From the NCBI RefSeq assembly GCF_005406125.1, contig NZ_BIXZ01000001.1:1337892-1401891 (forward strand): a stretch of 64,000 nucleotides of DNA. The letters run 5' to 3'. Below, piece after piece: positions 30,188-39,615 of the stretch; positions within the stretch are counted from its first letter, which is position 1, and the number at the start of each line of letters is the position of its first letter. The DNA comes from Haloarcula mannanilytica (GTDB lineage Archaea; Halobacteriota; Halobacteria; Halobacteriales; Haloarculaceae). A model generated the notes under the pieces. It had not been told where the DNA came from. It saw only the letters and a list, made by a program, of their open reading frames with translations, and ran no database searches. The position numbers and the translations under genes are program-made.

Positions 30188-30949
30188 CTACTCCCGCCGT
30201 ACGACGAACACCGACAGGTCCGAAAACCGCGTGTCATCACGACCGTCACCGCCGGCATCTTGTGCAAGGTCGCCGAGCGTCGTCGCCGTCCGTTCCTCGT
30301 CGTCGTGGGTGAGCCGCTCGTACACCAGCGCCGGGAGGTCGGGGTCGCCGCCGGCATCCACCAGTTCGGCCGCGATGTCTTCGGGCATCAGATCGAACGG
30401 CCGCGGCAACACAAGCAGGTGCCGCTCACCCACGTCGCTCCGGAGCCGGTCGAGATCGGCCGAGAGATCGCCGCTCTTGTGCAGCGTCACGAACGTCGTG
30501 TCCTCCATCGGCGTCCGGGCGCGGCTGGCGGCAATCTGCAGCGACGAGATGCCCGGGACGACGCGGACCGGGCGGTCGACGGCGCGCTGGACCTTCCCGA
30601 CGAACTGATAGCCCGAGTGGTTCGGGTCGCCCATCAGGACAGCGGTCCCGCACTCGCCATCCGCCACGCGCTCGGCGAAGGTCTCCAGCGTGTCGAGTTC
30701 GTCCCGGTAGCCACAGGTCAGCAGGTCCGCGTCGGTCCGGTCGGCGACGAACCCGACAACCGTCTCAAAGCCAACGACTACGTCGGCCTCGCGGATTGCC
30801 TGCTCGCCCCGCGGCGTCAAGAAATCGAGGTTCCCCGGACCGATGCCGACGGCGTGGACCGGTCGGTCGGCGTCGGGGTCTTCGGGCGCGCTCGCCGCGA
30901 TAGCTGCCGGGTCCGGCCCCGAATCGAGGTCGTAGTCGTCGCTACTCAT
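30188..30949 (-). CDS. cbiE: Cobalt-precorrin-7 (C5)-methyltransferase CbiE
   Basis: 253-residue SAM-dependent tetrapyrrole methylase. Seen: the N-terminal motif HAVGIGPGNLDFLTPRGEQA, then VVVGFETVV, VLMGDPNHSGYQ, VRVVPGISSLQIAASRARTP and the C-terminal half with LLVLPRPFDLMPEDIAA. CbiE methylates C5 of cobalt-precorrin-7 and works with CbiT (C15), which is encoded separately at 48 kb. I start at the ATG at 30949, which overlaps the cbiC stop by 8 bp; an ATG at 31000 would overlap further without similarity. Last gene of the cobN-cbiC-cbiE operon. Confidence 0.88.
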   Translation of the reverse strand: MSSDDYDLDSGPDPAAIAASAPEDPDADRPVHAVGIGPGNLDFLTPRGEQAIREADVVVGFETVVGFVADRTDADLLTCGYRDELDTLETFAERVADGECGTAVLMGDPNHSGYQFVGKVQRAVDRPVRVVPGISSLQIAASRARTPMEDTTFVTLHKSGDLSADLDRLRSDVGERHLLVLPRPFDLMPEDIAAELVDAGGDPDLPALVYERLTHDDEERTATTLGDLAQDAGGDGRDDTRFSDLSVFVVRRE

Positions 30950-31673
30950 CGAGTGAGACTGTCCCCTCGCGCACGTCCGACGCAACGTGCACCAGTTCAT
31001 TCGTCAGTCCAGCAGCCAGCCCGCTCCCGCCGCGGCGGCCGACGTTTGTAATCGCCGGCACGCCGTATTCGGCAGCGACCTCCCGGAGCCGCTGTCGGCT
31101 CTCGGCGGCCTTGACGAAACCGACCGGCGTGGCGACGACGACCGACGGGCGCGTCCCGTCCTCGATGCAGTCAGCCAGCGCGAGCGCCGCCGTCGGCGCG
31201 TTCCCGACCACCGCAATCGCCCCGTCGTAGACGCCCTGCTTGTCGAGTTCCAGAACCGACGCGGCCGTGCGAGTCATCCCCGTCTCGGCGGCCAGTTCGG
31301 CACCGTTGCCGATTGCCTTCTGGACGGGGCAGTCGTGGCCGCGGCCGGTGATGCCCGATTTGACCATCGTGATGTCGGTGACGATTGGCTGCTCATCGAG
31401 GACGGCGCGGGCTCCCGCGCGGACCGGCTCGTCCTCGTCCGCCCCGGTAAACCGCATCAGGTACTGGAACTCGGGGTCGCCGGTCGCGTGAACGGACTTC
31501 TGGCGAATCCGGTCGGCCAACGTCTCGTCAGGCACGAGTTCGCGCACGCGGTCCATCGACGTTTCGGCAATGTCCATCGCGTTCGATGTGGTCGCGCCGA
31601 GGTCGGCGTACTCCTCGAAGTCGTCCTCGCCGTTCGCGTCACCGTCTGTCGCGTCATTTGTGTTAGTCGTCAT
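30942..31673 (-). CDS. cbiC: Cobalt-precorrin-8 methylmutase CbiC
   Basis: 243 residues. CbiC/CobH moves a methyl group from C11 to C12 of precorrin-8 to give cobyrinate. Seen: RIRQKSVHATGDPEFQYLM with the catalytic His, ADVTMVKSG-like VTDITMVKSGITGRGH, GVYDGAIAVVGNAPTAAL, and PSVVVATPVGFVKAAESRQR followed by GVPAITNVGRRGGSGLAA. The N terminus has about 25 extra acidic residues, common in haloarchaea. It overlaps cobN by 11 bp and cbiE by 8 bp. Confidence 0.95.
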   Translation of the reverse strand: MTTNTNDATDGDANGEDDFEEYADLGATTSNAMDIAETSMDRVRELVPDETLADRIRQKSVHATGDPEFQYLMRFTGADEDEPVRAGARAVLDEQPIVTDITMVKSGITGRGHDCPVQKAIGNGAELAAETGMTRTAASVLELDKQGVYDGAIAVVGNAPTAALALADCIEDGTRPSVVVATPVGFVKAAESRQRLREVAAEYGVPAITNVGRRGGSGLAAGLTNELVHVASDVREGTVSLDE

Positions 31674-34600
31674 CTGAGGTCACCTCTGTGGAATCGCCGC
31701 CAGAGCCAGCGCTGGCGCGGGCCTCTAGGTCCCCGTCGACTTCCAGGTTCAGGTCTCTAAGCTTGTCTCGCGTCTCGTCGTCAGCGTCCCAGAGCCCGCG
31801 GTCGATGGCTTCCAGCAGCGTGTCGGTAATGGAGTCGAGCGCCCAGGGGTTCACGTCCCGGAGCCAGTCCTGTCGGTCCGCGTCGAAGGCGTAGCGCTCG
31901 GCCACGTCCTCCCAGAGCGTGTCGCTGACCACGTCGGTGGTGGCGTCCCAGCCCAGCACCACATCGACCGTCGTCGAGAGGTCGCCCGCGCCCTTATAGC
32001 CGTGTTCCTCCATGGAATCGAGCCACGAGGGGTTCAGGACGCGGGCACGCATCGCCTTCCGGACCTTCTCCTCGTTGGTGTAGACATCGACGTTATCGGG
32101 GTCCGAGGAGTCCCCGACGTAGGAGTTCGGTTCCTCGCCGGCGATCTCCGTCACGGCGGAGATGAAGCCGCCGTGGAAGGCGTACCAGTCCGAGGAGTCG
32201 AACTCGTCTTGCTCGGCGGTGTCCTCGATTTTGACGGTGGCATCGACGGAGGAGAGGCGGCGCTCGAAGGACTCGTGGGCCTCGTTGACGCGGCCACGGG
32301 ACCCCATCGCGTAGCCGCCCCACTGGACGTACACGTCGGCGAGGTCCGAGCGGTCGTCCCAGTTGCCCTCGTCGACGGCCTTGTTCGTGCCAGCCCCGTA
32401 GCCGCCGGGGCGGGTCGTGAACACGCGGTGTTTTGCGGCGCTCTCGGCGTCGCCCTCGTCCATGCCATCAGCCACGAGGTCGTCGGTCTCCTCCTCGACG
32501 TGTTTCTTCACGTAGTTCATCTCGTGGGGTTCGTCGAGGTCGACGACCGCGTCGACGGCGTCGTGGACGACGCCCGCGGCCGCGGGGAAGGCGTCACGGA
32601 ACAGCCCGGAGACGCGCGTCGTCACGTCGATGCGCGGGCGGCCGAGTTCCGCCAGGGGAATCGGTTCCACGTCCTCGACGCGGCCGGCGTCGGACCAGAC
32701 CGGTTCGACGCCCATCAGCGCGAGCACCTGCGCGATGGTCTCGCCGCGGGTCCGAACCGTCGGGGTGCCCCAGACGACGACACCGATCTCCTCGGGGTAC
32801 TCGCCCTCGTCGCTCTCGTGGCGGTCGACCACGCCGGCGGCGACCTCGCTGCCCACGTCCCAGGCCGTCTTGGCCGGGACCTTCCGCGGGTCCAGCGTGT
32901 AGAAGTTCCGGGCCGTGGGGAGCAGGTCGACGCCGCCGCGGGTCGGCGCGCCGGAGCCGCCGGGCGGGACGTACTCGCCCGCCAGCGCGTCGGCAGTCCG
33001 CGGTATCTCGTCGGCCGCGCCGGCCACCCGCGGGGCCGCTTCCTCGCAGATGTAGGCCAACGCCTCGCGGAGGTCGTCATGCGCGCCCGACCGCACGCGG
33101 GCGTCTCCGAGCGGGTCGATGTCGACAACGAGGAGGTTCATGTTCACCTCCGAGGTGTTGTCTTCGAGTTCGCTCTCGGGCACGTCGAAGTCGTGTTCGG
33201 CCAGCGTCCGCACGAGGTCTTTGCTGGTCTCATGGACGCGGTCGGCGGCCTCGGCGTAGGTCATCCCCAGGGCCTCGTCGTACTCGCCGGGGGCGTTACG
33301 AAGCTTGTCGTAGTCGACGCCCAGCACGCCCGCGACGCTCTCGCGCAACGACGGCGCGCCGGGGTTCTCCAGCCGCGTGAGCGCGACCAGGTAGTCGACC
33401 AGTCGGTCGTCGGCCGGCGGTTCGCCCATCGTGTGCAGGCCCTTGCGAATCTGGGTCGTCTTCACGTCGGTCAGGTACTCGTGGACGCGCTCGACGAGTT
33501 CGTCGATGTCGAGTTCCGCTCGCGGGTCGCTTTGCTCCCCGCTCGTGCTTTCCGAGGCGCTACGCGCCTCGCGGTCCCCCTCCACCTCGCCCTCGGCGAG
33601 CGTCGACCCGACTTCGTCGGGACCGCGCACGTCGGCTTTCTCGGAGATGTCGCCGGCGATGCCGAGTTCCACCGCGAGGTCGAGTTCGTCGACGACTTCT
33701 CGAATCTGCTCTGCGAGGTGCTCGCCGTCGTCGGCCCGGGCGTCCTCCATGCCGGCCTCGCGGTAGCGGTCGGCCAGTTCCTCCAGGTCGGCGAGGTCGT
33801 CGTAGGTCCCCGCGTTTGCCATCACCGGCGTCAGGTAGTCGACGATGGCGGCGTAGGAGCGCCGTTTCGCCTGCGTTCCTTCGCCGGGGTTGTTGACGAT
33901 GTAGGGGTAGACGTTCGGGATGTCGTCGATGAGCTGGTCGGGCGCGCTTTCGCTGTCGAGTCCGACCGTTTTGCCCGGCAGCCACTCCAGACTGCCGTGG
34001 GTCCCGAGGTGGACAACGGCGTCGGTTTCGTAGCTGTTGCGGAGCCAGCGATAGAACGCGACGTAGTCGTGTGGCGGCTGGAGGTCCGAGTCGTGGTACA
34101 CCTTCGAGGGGTCCATGCCGAAGCCACGCGGGGGCTGGACCGTCACGAGGACGTTCCCGAACTCCACGCCGGGGATCGCGAACGGACGCTCGGGCGGGTC
34201 GCCCCACTCCTCGACGACGTTCTCGCGGAAGTCGGCGTCGAGCGCCTCGAACCATTCGCCGTACTGGTCCGGCGAGACGGTGTCGACACTCATCTCGCGC
34301 ACGTCCTCCGGCGCGACCCAGCGGTCATCGAGGGTTAGCTGGGCAGTGAGTCGCTCGACCAGCGACTGGCCGCTGTCGGGCATCGTGTTTCCGAGGTCAT
34401 AGCCGCGGGCGTCCAGTTCCTCCAGCAGATTCACCGTGCTCTCAGGCGAGTCCAGCCCGAAAGCGGTCCCGATACCGTCGTCGCTGGGCGGATAATTGTG
34501 CAGGACGACGGCCACGTTCTTCTCGTCGTTGGGCGTGTGGCGCAGTTCGGCCCAGTTGACTGCCAGGCGCGCAACGTGGTCGACGCGGTCCTCGATGGGG

Positions 34601-35616
34601 AAGTGCTGTTTCGGCGCGCTCCCGATGTCGGCGGCGTCCTCGGTTCGCTCCTTGCCCGAGATGGGGTGGGTGATGACGTTGCCGTCGAACTCCGGGAGCG
34701 CGACCGAGAGCGCGAGTTCAAAGCCCATCACGCCCGTGTCGCTGGCGTCGTACCGGGAGCGCGAGCGCATCGTCGTCACCGTCTGGATGACGGGGACGCC
34801 GAGTTTGTCCAAGAACACGTCCTCGGCGCTCTGTCCCTCGTCGTCGGCGCTGCGGCCGCGCTCGTCCATCGACAGCGAGAACATGAACGACGAGCAGACG
34901 GCGTCGACCAACGGATTCCCTGCGTCGTCCAGCAGCCACTCCTCGGTGACCTGCTCGGCGTTCCACTGGCCGTCGGCGTCGGTCGCCGGCTCACAGAATA
35001 TCGGGAGCGCGTTCGCGCCCTGGGCCTCGATGGCCCGGACCTGCGCGTCGACGTAGCGGGTGTTCTCGTGGGTCCAGTGGGACTCGTAGAACCACACGGC
35101 GACGGTCGGCTTCGCGGGGTCGAACGTCGCCCGGAGGTCCTCAATGTTCGCGCCCGGGTGGTCGGGATGGTACACCCCCTCCGTCGGGAGCGTCACCGGG
35201 TCGTCGTACGAGGGGTTGGCGTCGCCGTACTGCGCGACGAGGTAGCGGGCGCAGTTGGCGACGTTTTTCGCGCCGCCTTTCTCCAAGTACTCGTAGACGG
35301 TCTCGCGGTGCTCGTCGGGGACCGACGTGTCCTCGAAGGCGAAGGCGTCGCCCGTCGCTTTCACCACGAGCGGGACGCCCGCCTCGCGCAGGCGCTCGAC
35401 GGCCATCTCGTAGCCGGGCATGCTGTCCTCGGCCCCGTGGAGCCAGAGGACGACGGCGTCGGCGTCGGTCAGTTCGTCGACGAACGCCTCGACCGCTGGC
35501 TCGTCGTCGAGGTCGCTCTCCGAGCGCACGACGAGGTCGGCATCGACCTCGCCCGCGGCCCGCTGGACGGCCCCGAGTTCGTTCTCCGTCGCGGTGTAGA
35601 GTCCTAGCTGTGGCAT
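31663..35616 (-). CDS. cobN: Cobaltochelatase large subunit CobN
   Basis: 1317 residues, a usual length for CobN/magnesium-chelatase H-type subunits. CobN binds the tetrapyrrole and inserts Co2+ with ATPase partners (CobS/CobT or ChlI/ChlD-like). Seen: VAVWFYESHWTHENTRYVDA, NVAVVLHNYPPSDDGIGTAF, PPRGFGMDPSKVYHDSDLQP, VHLGTHGSLEWLPGKTVGLD, and VYVQWGGYAMGSRGRVNEAH. An acidic insertion near residues 690-715 (EGEVEGDREARSASES) is a low-complexity spacer. The start lies 25 bases from operator site B and is divergent from the AAA+/VWA chelatase subunit. CobN belongs to the late, oxygen-dependent route, yet most other enzymes here are of the CbiX/early type. Confidence 0.96.
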   Translation of the reverse strand: MPQLGLYTATENELGAVQRAAGEVDADLVVRSESDLDDEPAVEAFVDELTDADAVVLWLHGAEDSMPGYEMAVERLREAGVPLVVKATGDAFAFEDTSVPDEHRETVYEYLEKGGAKNVANCARYLVAQYGDANPSYDDPVTLPTEGVYHPDHPGANIEDLRATFDPAKPTVAVWFYESHWTHENTRYVDAQVRAIEAQGANALPIFCEPATDADGQWNAEQVTEEWLLDDAGNPLVDAVCSSFMFSLSMDERGRSADDEGQSAEDVFLDKLGVPVIQTVTTMRSRSRYDASDTGVMGFELALSVALPEFDGNVITHPISGKERTEDAADIGSAPKQHFPIEDRVDHVARLAVNWAELRHTPNDEKNVAVVLHNYPPSDDGIGTAFGLDSPESTVNLLEELDARGYDLGNTMPDSGQSLVERLTAQLTLDDRWVAPEDVREMSVDTVSPDQYGEWFEALDADFRENVVEEWGDPPERPFAIPGVEFGNVLVTVQPPRGFGMDPSKVYHDSDLQPPHDYVAFYRWLRNSYETDAVVHLGTHGSLEWLPGKTVGLDSESAPDQLIDDIPNVYPYIVNNPGEGTQAKRRSYAAIVDYLTPVMANAGTYDDLADLEELADRYREAGMEDARADDGEHLAEQIREVVDELDLAVELGIAGDISEKADVRGPDEVGSTLAEGEVEGDREARSASESTSGEQSDPRAELDIDELVERVHEYLTDVKTTQIRKGLHTMGEPPADDRLVDYLVALTRLENPGAPSLRESVAGVLGVDYDKLRNAPGEYDEALGMTYAEAADRVHETSKDLVRTLAEHDFDVPESELEDNTSEVNMNLLVVDIDPLGDARVRSGAHDDLREALAYICEEAAPRVAGAADEIPRTADALAGEYVPPGGSGAPTRGGVDLLPTARNFYTLDPRKVPAKTAWDVGSEVAAGVVDRHESDEGEYPEEIGVVVWGTPTVRTRGETIAQVLALMGVEPVWSDAGRVEDVEPIPLAELGRPRIDVTTRVSGLFRDAFPAAAGVVHDAVDAVVDLDEPHEMNYVKKHVEEETDDLVADGMDEGDAESAAKHRVFTTRPGGYGAGTNKAVDEGNWDDRSDLADVYVQWGGYAMGSRGRVNEAHESFERRLSSVDATVKIEDTAEQDEFDSSDWYAFHGGFISAVTEIAGEEPNSYVGDSSDPDNVDVYTNEEKVRKAMRARVLNPSWLDSMEEHGYKGAGDLSTTVDVVLGWDATTDVVSDTLWEDVAERYAFDADRQDWLRDVNPWALDSITDTLLEAIDRGLWDADDETRDKLRDLNLEVDGDLEARASAGSGGDSTEVTSDDD

Positions 35617-35640
35617 AACGTTATTAAATCTCCGTTTGCA

Positions 35641-35664
35641 CTAATACAAGTATGGTTGTATTCG
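35641..35664. promoter_or_regulatory. Candidate B12-regulon operator, site B (divergent promoter)
   Basis: CTAATACAA (35641-35649), six bases, TTGTATTCG (35656-35664): 8 of 9 bases pair. It lies at -48 to -25 of cobN, covering its TATA position, and overlaps the ATG (35652) and expected transcript start of the divergent chelatase gene, whose TATA is TTATTAAAT (35621-35629). One site could therefore control both genes. Confidence 0.65.
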
Positions 35665-37808
35665 GCGCGGGCAAAAAAGCTTCGCAGGGGGCCTCGTTCG
35701 CGGCCGTGGTGGGCCAGCGGGACCTCAAGGACGGCCTGCTCGCGGTCGCGACGGACGACGACCTGGACGGCCTGCTGGTCCGCGGCGAGAAGGGAACGGC
35801 GAAATCGACGGCCGTGCGCGCACTCGCCGACCTGCTGCCGGAGCAGCGGGCGGTCGCGGACTGCCCGTATGGCTGTCCGCCCAACCGCCCTGACGAGCAG
35901 TGCGAGGACTGCCGGACGCGCTCGGACCCGCCGGTCGAAACCCGGTCCGTTCCGCTCGTCACGCTCCCCCTCGGCGCAACCCGGGACCGCGTCGTCGGCA
36001 CGCTGTCTGTCGCTGACGCCCTCGACGGCGACCACGAGTTCGACCCCGGGCTGCTCGCCCGCGCGAACCGCGGCATTCTCTACGTGGACGAGGTGAACCT
36101 GCTCGATGACCACCTCGTGGACGTGTTGCTCGACGCCGCCGCCAGCGGCCAGAATAGGGTCGAGCGCGACGGCGTCACCGTCACCCACCCCGCCGAGTTC
36201 ACGCTCGTCGGGACGATGAACCCCGAGGAGGGCGACCTGCGGCCCCAGCTCCGGGACCGCTTCGCGCTCCAGACTGAGGTGTCAGCCTGCGAGGATCTCA
36301 ACGACAGGGTCGCCATCATCGACCAGGCGCTCGGGGAGGACGGCGACGAGACGGCGGCGGACGACGCGGGCAACAGCAACCCGGGCGAACGACTGCGGAC
36401 CGCCCGCGAACTGCTCCCGGAGGTCGACCTCGCCCGCGAGTTCCGCGAGCAGATCGCCGAACTCTGTCGAGATGCCGGCCTTGACGGCCACCGCGGCGAC
36501 ATCGCCACGGCGCGGGCTGCCCGGACCTTCGCTGCGCTCGACGGACGGACGACAGTGCTCGAATCGGACATCGAGCGGGCCGCCGAGTTCGCGCTCCCCC
36601 ATCGACTCACCTCCCGGCCGTTCGAGGACGCGCCGGACGTGGATGACGTGCTCGACGACCACTTCGAGGACGATGAAGGGGACGCCGAGGAGGAAGCCAC
36701 AGAGGACGGAGTGAGTGATGGCGAAGAAAGTGACGCGGACAGTGAGGACGAGGCAGGCGGCGAGTCGGCCGACGAGGGAGCCGATTCTGACGACGGTGGA
36801 GACGGGAGCGAACAGCAAGAACAGCGGCCGGGCGACGGGGAGCAGTCCAACGAGGACAGCGACGACGAGTCGGGTGAGCGCGGCGAACAGCCGACGCCCG
36901 CCTCAGCCGACAGTGGCGGGGAGCGACAGGAGGCCGAGGCCAGCGACGGTGAGGGAGAGGACAGCGGCGACGATACGGAGGGCGAACCCGACCAGTCCGA
37001 CGACCCGGAGAACGCCACCCCGCTGTTGCCGGGCCAGTCCCGCGCGGCGGTCGGCGACAGCGGCGCGCCCGACGTGGAAACACCTGCGGTCGACACGGAC
37101 GGCGGCACAGCGAGCGGGCGCGCGAGCGCGACGGGGACGAAGCGTGGTGCGACGGTCCGAACCGAACGCGCTGGCCGCGACGACGAGGTCGACGCCGCGG
37201 CGTCGGTCCGCGCGGCGGCCAGTCGCGGAAGCGGCCGCGTCGAGTCCCGTGACCTCCGGAAATCCGTCCGGGCGGGCGACGCGGAGACGCTGGTGGTGTT
37301 CGCCGTCGACGCGAGCGCGTCGATGCGCCCCGCAATGAAGGCTGCCAAGGGCACCGTGCTGGAGCTGCTGAAAGACGCCTATCAGGCACGCGATGAGGTC
37401 GCCTTCGTCACCTTCGCCGGCGAGGGCGCGGACGTGGTCCTGCCGCCGACCGACAGCGTCTCACTGGCCGCCCGCCACCTCAAGGACCTCCCGACGGGCG
37501 ACCGGACGCCCCTGCCGGACGGACTGACCGCCGCCCGCGAGGTGCTGGGGCGGGCCGATCCGGACGCCGGCGTCGTCGTCATCGTGACCGACGGACGGGC
37601 GAACACCGCCGACGGGAGCCCGGTCGAGTCGACCAGACGCGCGGCCCGAACGCTTGGCGAGGCGGCCGACCGGACCGTCGTCGTGGACGCGGGCGAGGGC
37701 AACCGCGCCGGATTACTCGACCTCGTTGCAGACGAAACGGACGCGTCGGTCGTCCCGCTGGACGCGCTGACCGCCGAACGCGTCGACGCAGTGGCGGACG
37801 AGCGATAG
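35652..37808 (+). CDS. Fused ChlI/ChlD-type (CobS/CobT-like) chelatase ATPase subunit
   Basis: 718 residues. The N-terminal AAA+ module (about 1-320) has Walker A GEKGTAKST, Walker B GILYVDEVNLLDDH and LVGTMNPEEGDLRPQLRDRF. A Cys-rich insert (YGCPPNRPDEQCEDCRTR) lies near residues 75-92. A long acidic, low-complexity linker (about 335-470) follows, then a VWA domain (about 540-715) with the MIDAS motif FAVDASASM and VIVTDGRANTADG. Such ChlI-ChlD fusions drive metal insertion by CobN-type subunits, which fits the divergent cobN and shared operator. The acidic linker is expected for a halophile. Cobalt is the likely metal by context; the fold also serves magnesium chelatases. Confidence 0.92.
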   Translation: MVVFGAGKKASQGASFAAVVGQRDLKDGLLAVATDDDLDGLLVRGEKGTAKSTAVRALADLLPEQRAVADCPYGCPPNRPDEQCEDCRTRSDPPVETRSVPLVTLPLGATRDRVVGTLSVADALDGDHEFDPGLLARANRGILYVDEVNLLDDHLVDVLLDAAASGQNRVERDGVTVTHPAEFTLVGTMNPEEGDLRPQLRDRFALQTEVSACEDLNDRVAIIDQALGEDGDETAADDAGNSNPGERLRTARELLPEVDLAREFREQIAELCRDAGLDGHRGDIATARAARTFAALDGRTTVLESDIERAAEFALPHRLTSRPFEDAPDVDDVLDDHFEDDEGDAEEEATEDGVSDGEESDADSEDEAGGESADEGADSDDGGDGSEQQEQRPGDGEQSNEDSDDESGERGEQPTPASADSGGERQEAEASDGEGEDSGDDTEGEPDQSDDPENATPLLPGQSRAAVGDSGAPDVETPAVDTDGGTASGRASATGTKRGATVRTERAGRDDEVDAAASVRAAASRGSGRVESRDLRKSVRAGDAETLVVFAVDASASMRPAMKAAKGTVLELLKDAYQARDEVAFVTFAGEGADVVLPPTDSVSLAARHLKDLPTGDRTPLPDGLTAAREVLGRADPDAGVVVIVTDGRANTADGSPVESTRRAARTLGEAADRTVVVDAGEGNRAGLLDLVADETDASVVPLDALTAERVDAVADER

Positions 37809-37820
37809 TGTGAGGCGGAA

Positions 37821-37844
37821 GTTTTACAATCTTACTTGTTCTTA
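37821..37844. promoter_or_regulatory. Candidate B12-regulon operator, site D (degenerate)
   Basis: GTTTTACAA (37821-37829), six bases, TTGTTCTTA (37836-37844). The core ACAA-N6-TTGT of sites A-C is intact but the outer arms are not. It lies at -41 to -18 of cbtB, the same place as site A relative to its gene. A second, overlapping repeat CTTACTTGT / ACAAGTGAG (37831-37855, one mismatch) could be the true site instead. Confidence 0.45.
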
Positions 37845-37861
37845 AGACAAGTGAGATTTCA

Positions 37862-38068
37862 ATGCAGGACGACACTGATACCGCACGCGCCACGGACAGC
37901 GTGTACGATCGCATCGAACGGGCCAGAGCGTCGCTGACCGGCCCACAGATAGCCATCGCCGTTGCGCTGGTGGCGGCCCTCGGCTTCACCCTGTTGTTCG
38001 TGCAGGACCCGATGCTGCATGACTCGCTGCACAACTTCCGGCACAGTGCCGGGATTACCTGCCACTGA
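37862..38068 (+). CDS. cbtB: Cobalt transporter subunit CbtB
   Basis: 68-residue protein with one membrane helix (about 28-47; IAIAVALVAALGFTLLF) and the His-rich C-terminal signature of CbtB (HDSLHNFRHSAGITCH), thought to bind cobalt. CbtAB is a small cobalt transporter, in bacteria usually controlled by B12. Its stop overlaps the cbtA start. The upstream region carries candidate operator site D. Confidence 0.92.
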   Translation: MQDDTDTARATDSVYDRIERARASLTGPQIAIAVALVAALGFTLLFVQDPMLHDSLHNFRHSAGITCH

Positions 38069-38778
38069 TGGCGACTGACTACCTCGAACGCGGCGCACTG
38101 GCCGGGGTGGCGGGCGGGCTGGTCTACGGGCTGTTCGTCGCCACGGTCGGCAACGCCTTCACCGCCGGGCTGGAGACGTTCGAACACAGCCACGGCGGGG
38201 GCGGCCCCGTGGTCTCCGAACTCACGACGACTGTCGCAAGCGTCGGCGGCGGCGTCCTCTGGGGGCTGCTGTTTGGCGTCGCGGTCTTCGGGATGGCGTA
38301 CTTCTTCCTCGAACCGGCGATCCCCGGCTCCGGGGCGACGAAACGGCTCGCGCTCGCGGGAGCCGGCTTCCTCACCGTCTCGGGCGCGCCGTGGCTCGTC
38401 CTGCCGCCCCAGCCGCCGGGCGTCGAGCAGGCGCTCGGAACGGAAACACGGATGGCCTGGTACGCCGGGCTGATGGCGCTTGGTGCACTGGTCGCCGTAC
38501 TCGCCGGGCTCGCGTACCGACGAGCCGAGGGACGGCACACGGCGGTCCGACTCGGTGCGACGGCGCTTCCGCTCGTGCTGCTCGCGGTTCCGGTCGCACT
38601 CGCACCTGCAAACCCGGTCCATGGCGACGTACCCGCCGCACTCGTCGCGGCCTACCGCTGGACGGTCGTGTTCGGCCAACTACTGTTGTGGACCACAATC
38701 GCAGGAGTGCACGCGTGGCTCGGCGACAGCGAGGCGCGCGCGACAGACGACTTGGACTACCCGACCACAGCCGACTGA
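38068..38778 (+). CDS. cbtA: Cobalt transporter subunit CbtA
   Basis: 236 residues with five or six membrane helices. Seen: the CbtA start YLERGALAGVAGGLVYGLFV, a loop with His (ETFEHSHGGGGPVVSE), and hydrophobic segments to the end. The start codon shares a base with the cbtB stop, so the pair is coupled. Together they should bring Co2+ into the cell for the B12 genes on both sides. Confidence 0.92.
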   Translation: MATDYLERGALAGVAGGLVYGLFVATVGNAFTAGLETFEHSHGGGGPVVSELTTTVASVGGGVLWGLLFGVAVFGMAYFFLEPAIPGSGATKRLALAGAGFLTVSGAPWLVLPPQPPGVEQALGTETRMAWYAGLMALGALVAVLAGLAYRRAEGRHTAVRLGATALPLVLLAVPVALAPANPVHGDVPAALVAAYRWTVVFGQLLLWTTIAGVHAWLGDSEARATDDLDYPTTAD

Positions 38779-38787
38779 CAACGCGGC

Positions 38788-39468
38788 TCAGATTTTTCCA
38801 GCGACCGTTCCGAGATTCAGCGCCAGACCGACGATGGCGACGACCGCGGCGATAGCGAGGTTCGCCGTCGTGCCGCCAGCGCCGACCGACACCGTCCCGG
38901 CCGATGCCAGCGCGCCGAACCCGATCCCGGCGACAACGAGCGCCACGCCGGTCAGCCCGACGAGCATCGTGCCGGTCGGGCCGAACCGACCGCCCGACTG
39001 GTCCGTCTCGTACCGATCCAGCGCGTCGTACATCGTCTCAGTAACTGACTCCTCAACGTCTTCCATCTGTCCGGAGAGGTAGGTGTTCAGCGTCTCCTCG
39101 TGCTCGTCGAGTTCCGTGGCACGCTCGGAGAGCCGAGCATCGTACTCCGTCAGCTCGGCCTCGCGCTCGTCGAGGGTGGTTTCACGGTCGTCGAGTGCAG
39201 CCTCGCGTTCGTCCAGTTGGTACTCCCGCTCGTCCAGTTCTGTCTCTCGTCGGTCGAGTTCCTCCTCGCGGGCATCGAGGTTCTCCTCGCGCCGGTCGAG
39301 TTCCGCACCCCGCTGGTCGAGGCCCATCTCCCGCTCGTTGAGCCGGCGCTGCATCTGGGCGAACTCCCGCTCGCGCTCGGTCGGGTGGTCATCGCCAGTG
39401 GCGTCGTCAGCCCCAGCGTCAGCGTCCTGCTGTGCATCCTCGTGCTCCGCGTCTGTGTCATTGGCCAT
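38788..39468 (-). CDS. Heptad-repeat coiled-coil membrane protein
   Basis: 226 residues. Residues about 30-125 are a near-perfect seven-residue repeat on the pattern LDEREAE / LDRREEN (more than ten copies), predicting a long, highly charged coiled coil. Two membrane helices follow (about 167-188 and 200-222; GTMLVGLTGVALVVAGIGFG, LAIAAVVAIVGLALNLG). The coil would lie in the cytoplasm. It is convergent with cbtA, 9 bp apart. I know no function for it; its DNA repeat also makes it prone to length change. Confidence 0.8.
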   Translation of the reverse strand: MANDTDAEHEDAQQDADAGADDATGDDHPTEREREFAQMQRRLNEREMGLDQRGAELDRREENLDAREEELDRRETELDEREYQLDEREAALDDRETTLDEREAELTEYDARLSERATELDEHEETLNTYLSGQMEDVEESVTETMYDALDRYETDQSGGRFGPTGTMLVGLTGVALVVAGIGFGALASAGTVSVGAGGTTANLAIAAVVAIVGLALNLGTVAGKI

Positions 39469-39615
39469 AATCGGCTCCCGTAGCGTGGCACTACGGGTAG
39501 CGAACGGTTAGTTTGACAGTACATAACACAGTAATCGGAGCCAAACCGAGGGTATTACTCCAGGCGAAGAATTCTCAGCACGGATCGGTACCGGCACAAA
39601 TTACTGCAGAACAGG

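Noticed and set aside
32002..34338. A 778-residue open frame on the plus strand inside cobN
   Set aside because: It is antisense to a gene with clear family motifs. High G+C and strong third-position bias open long frames on the opposite strand.
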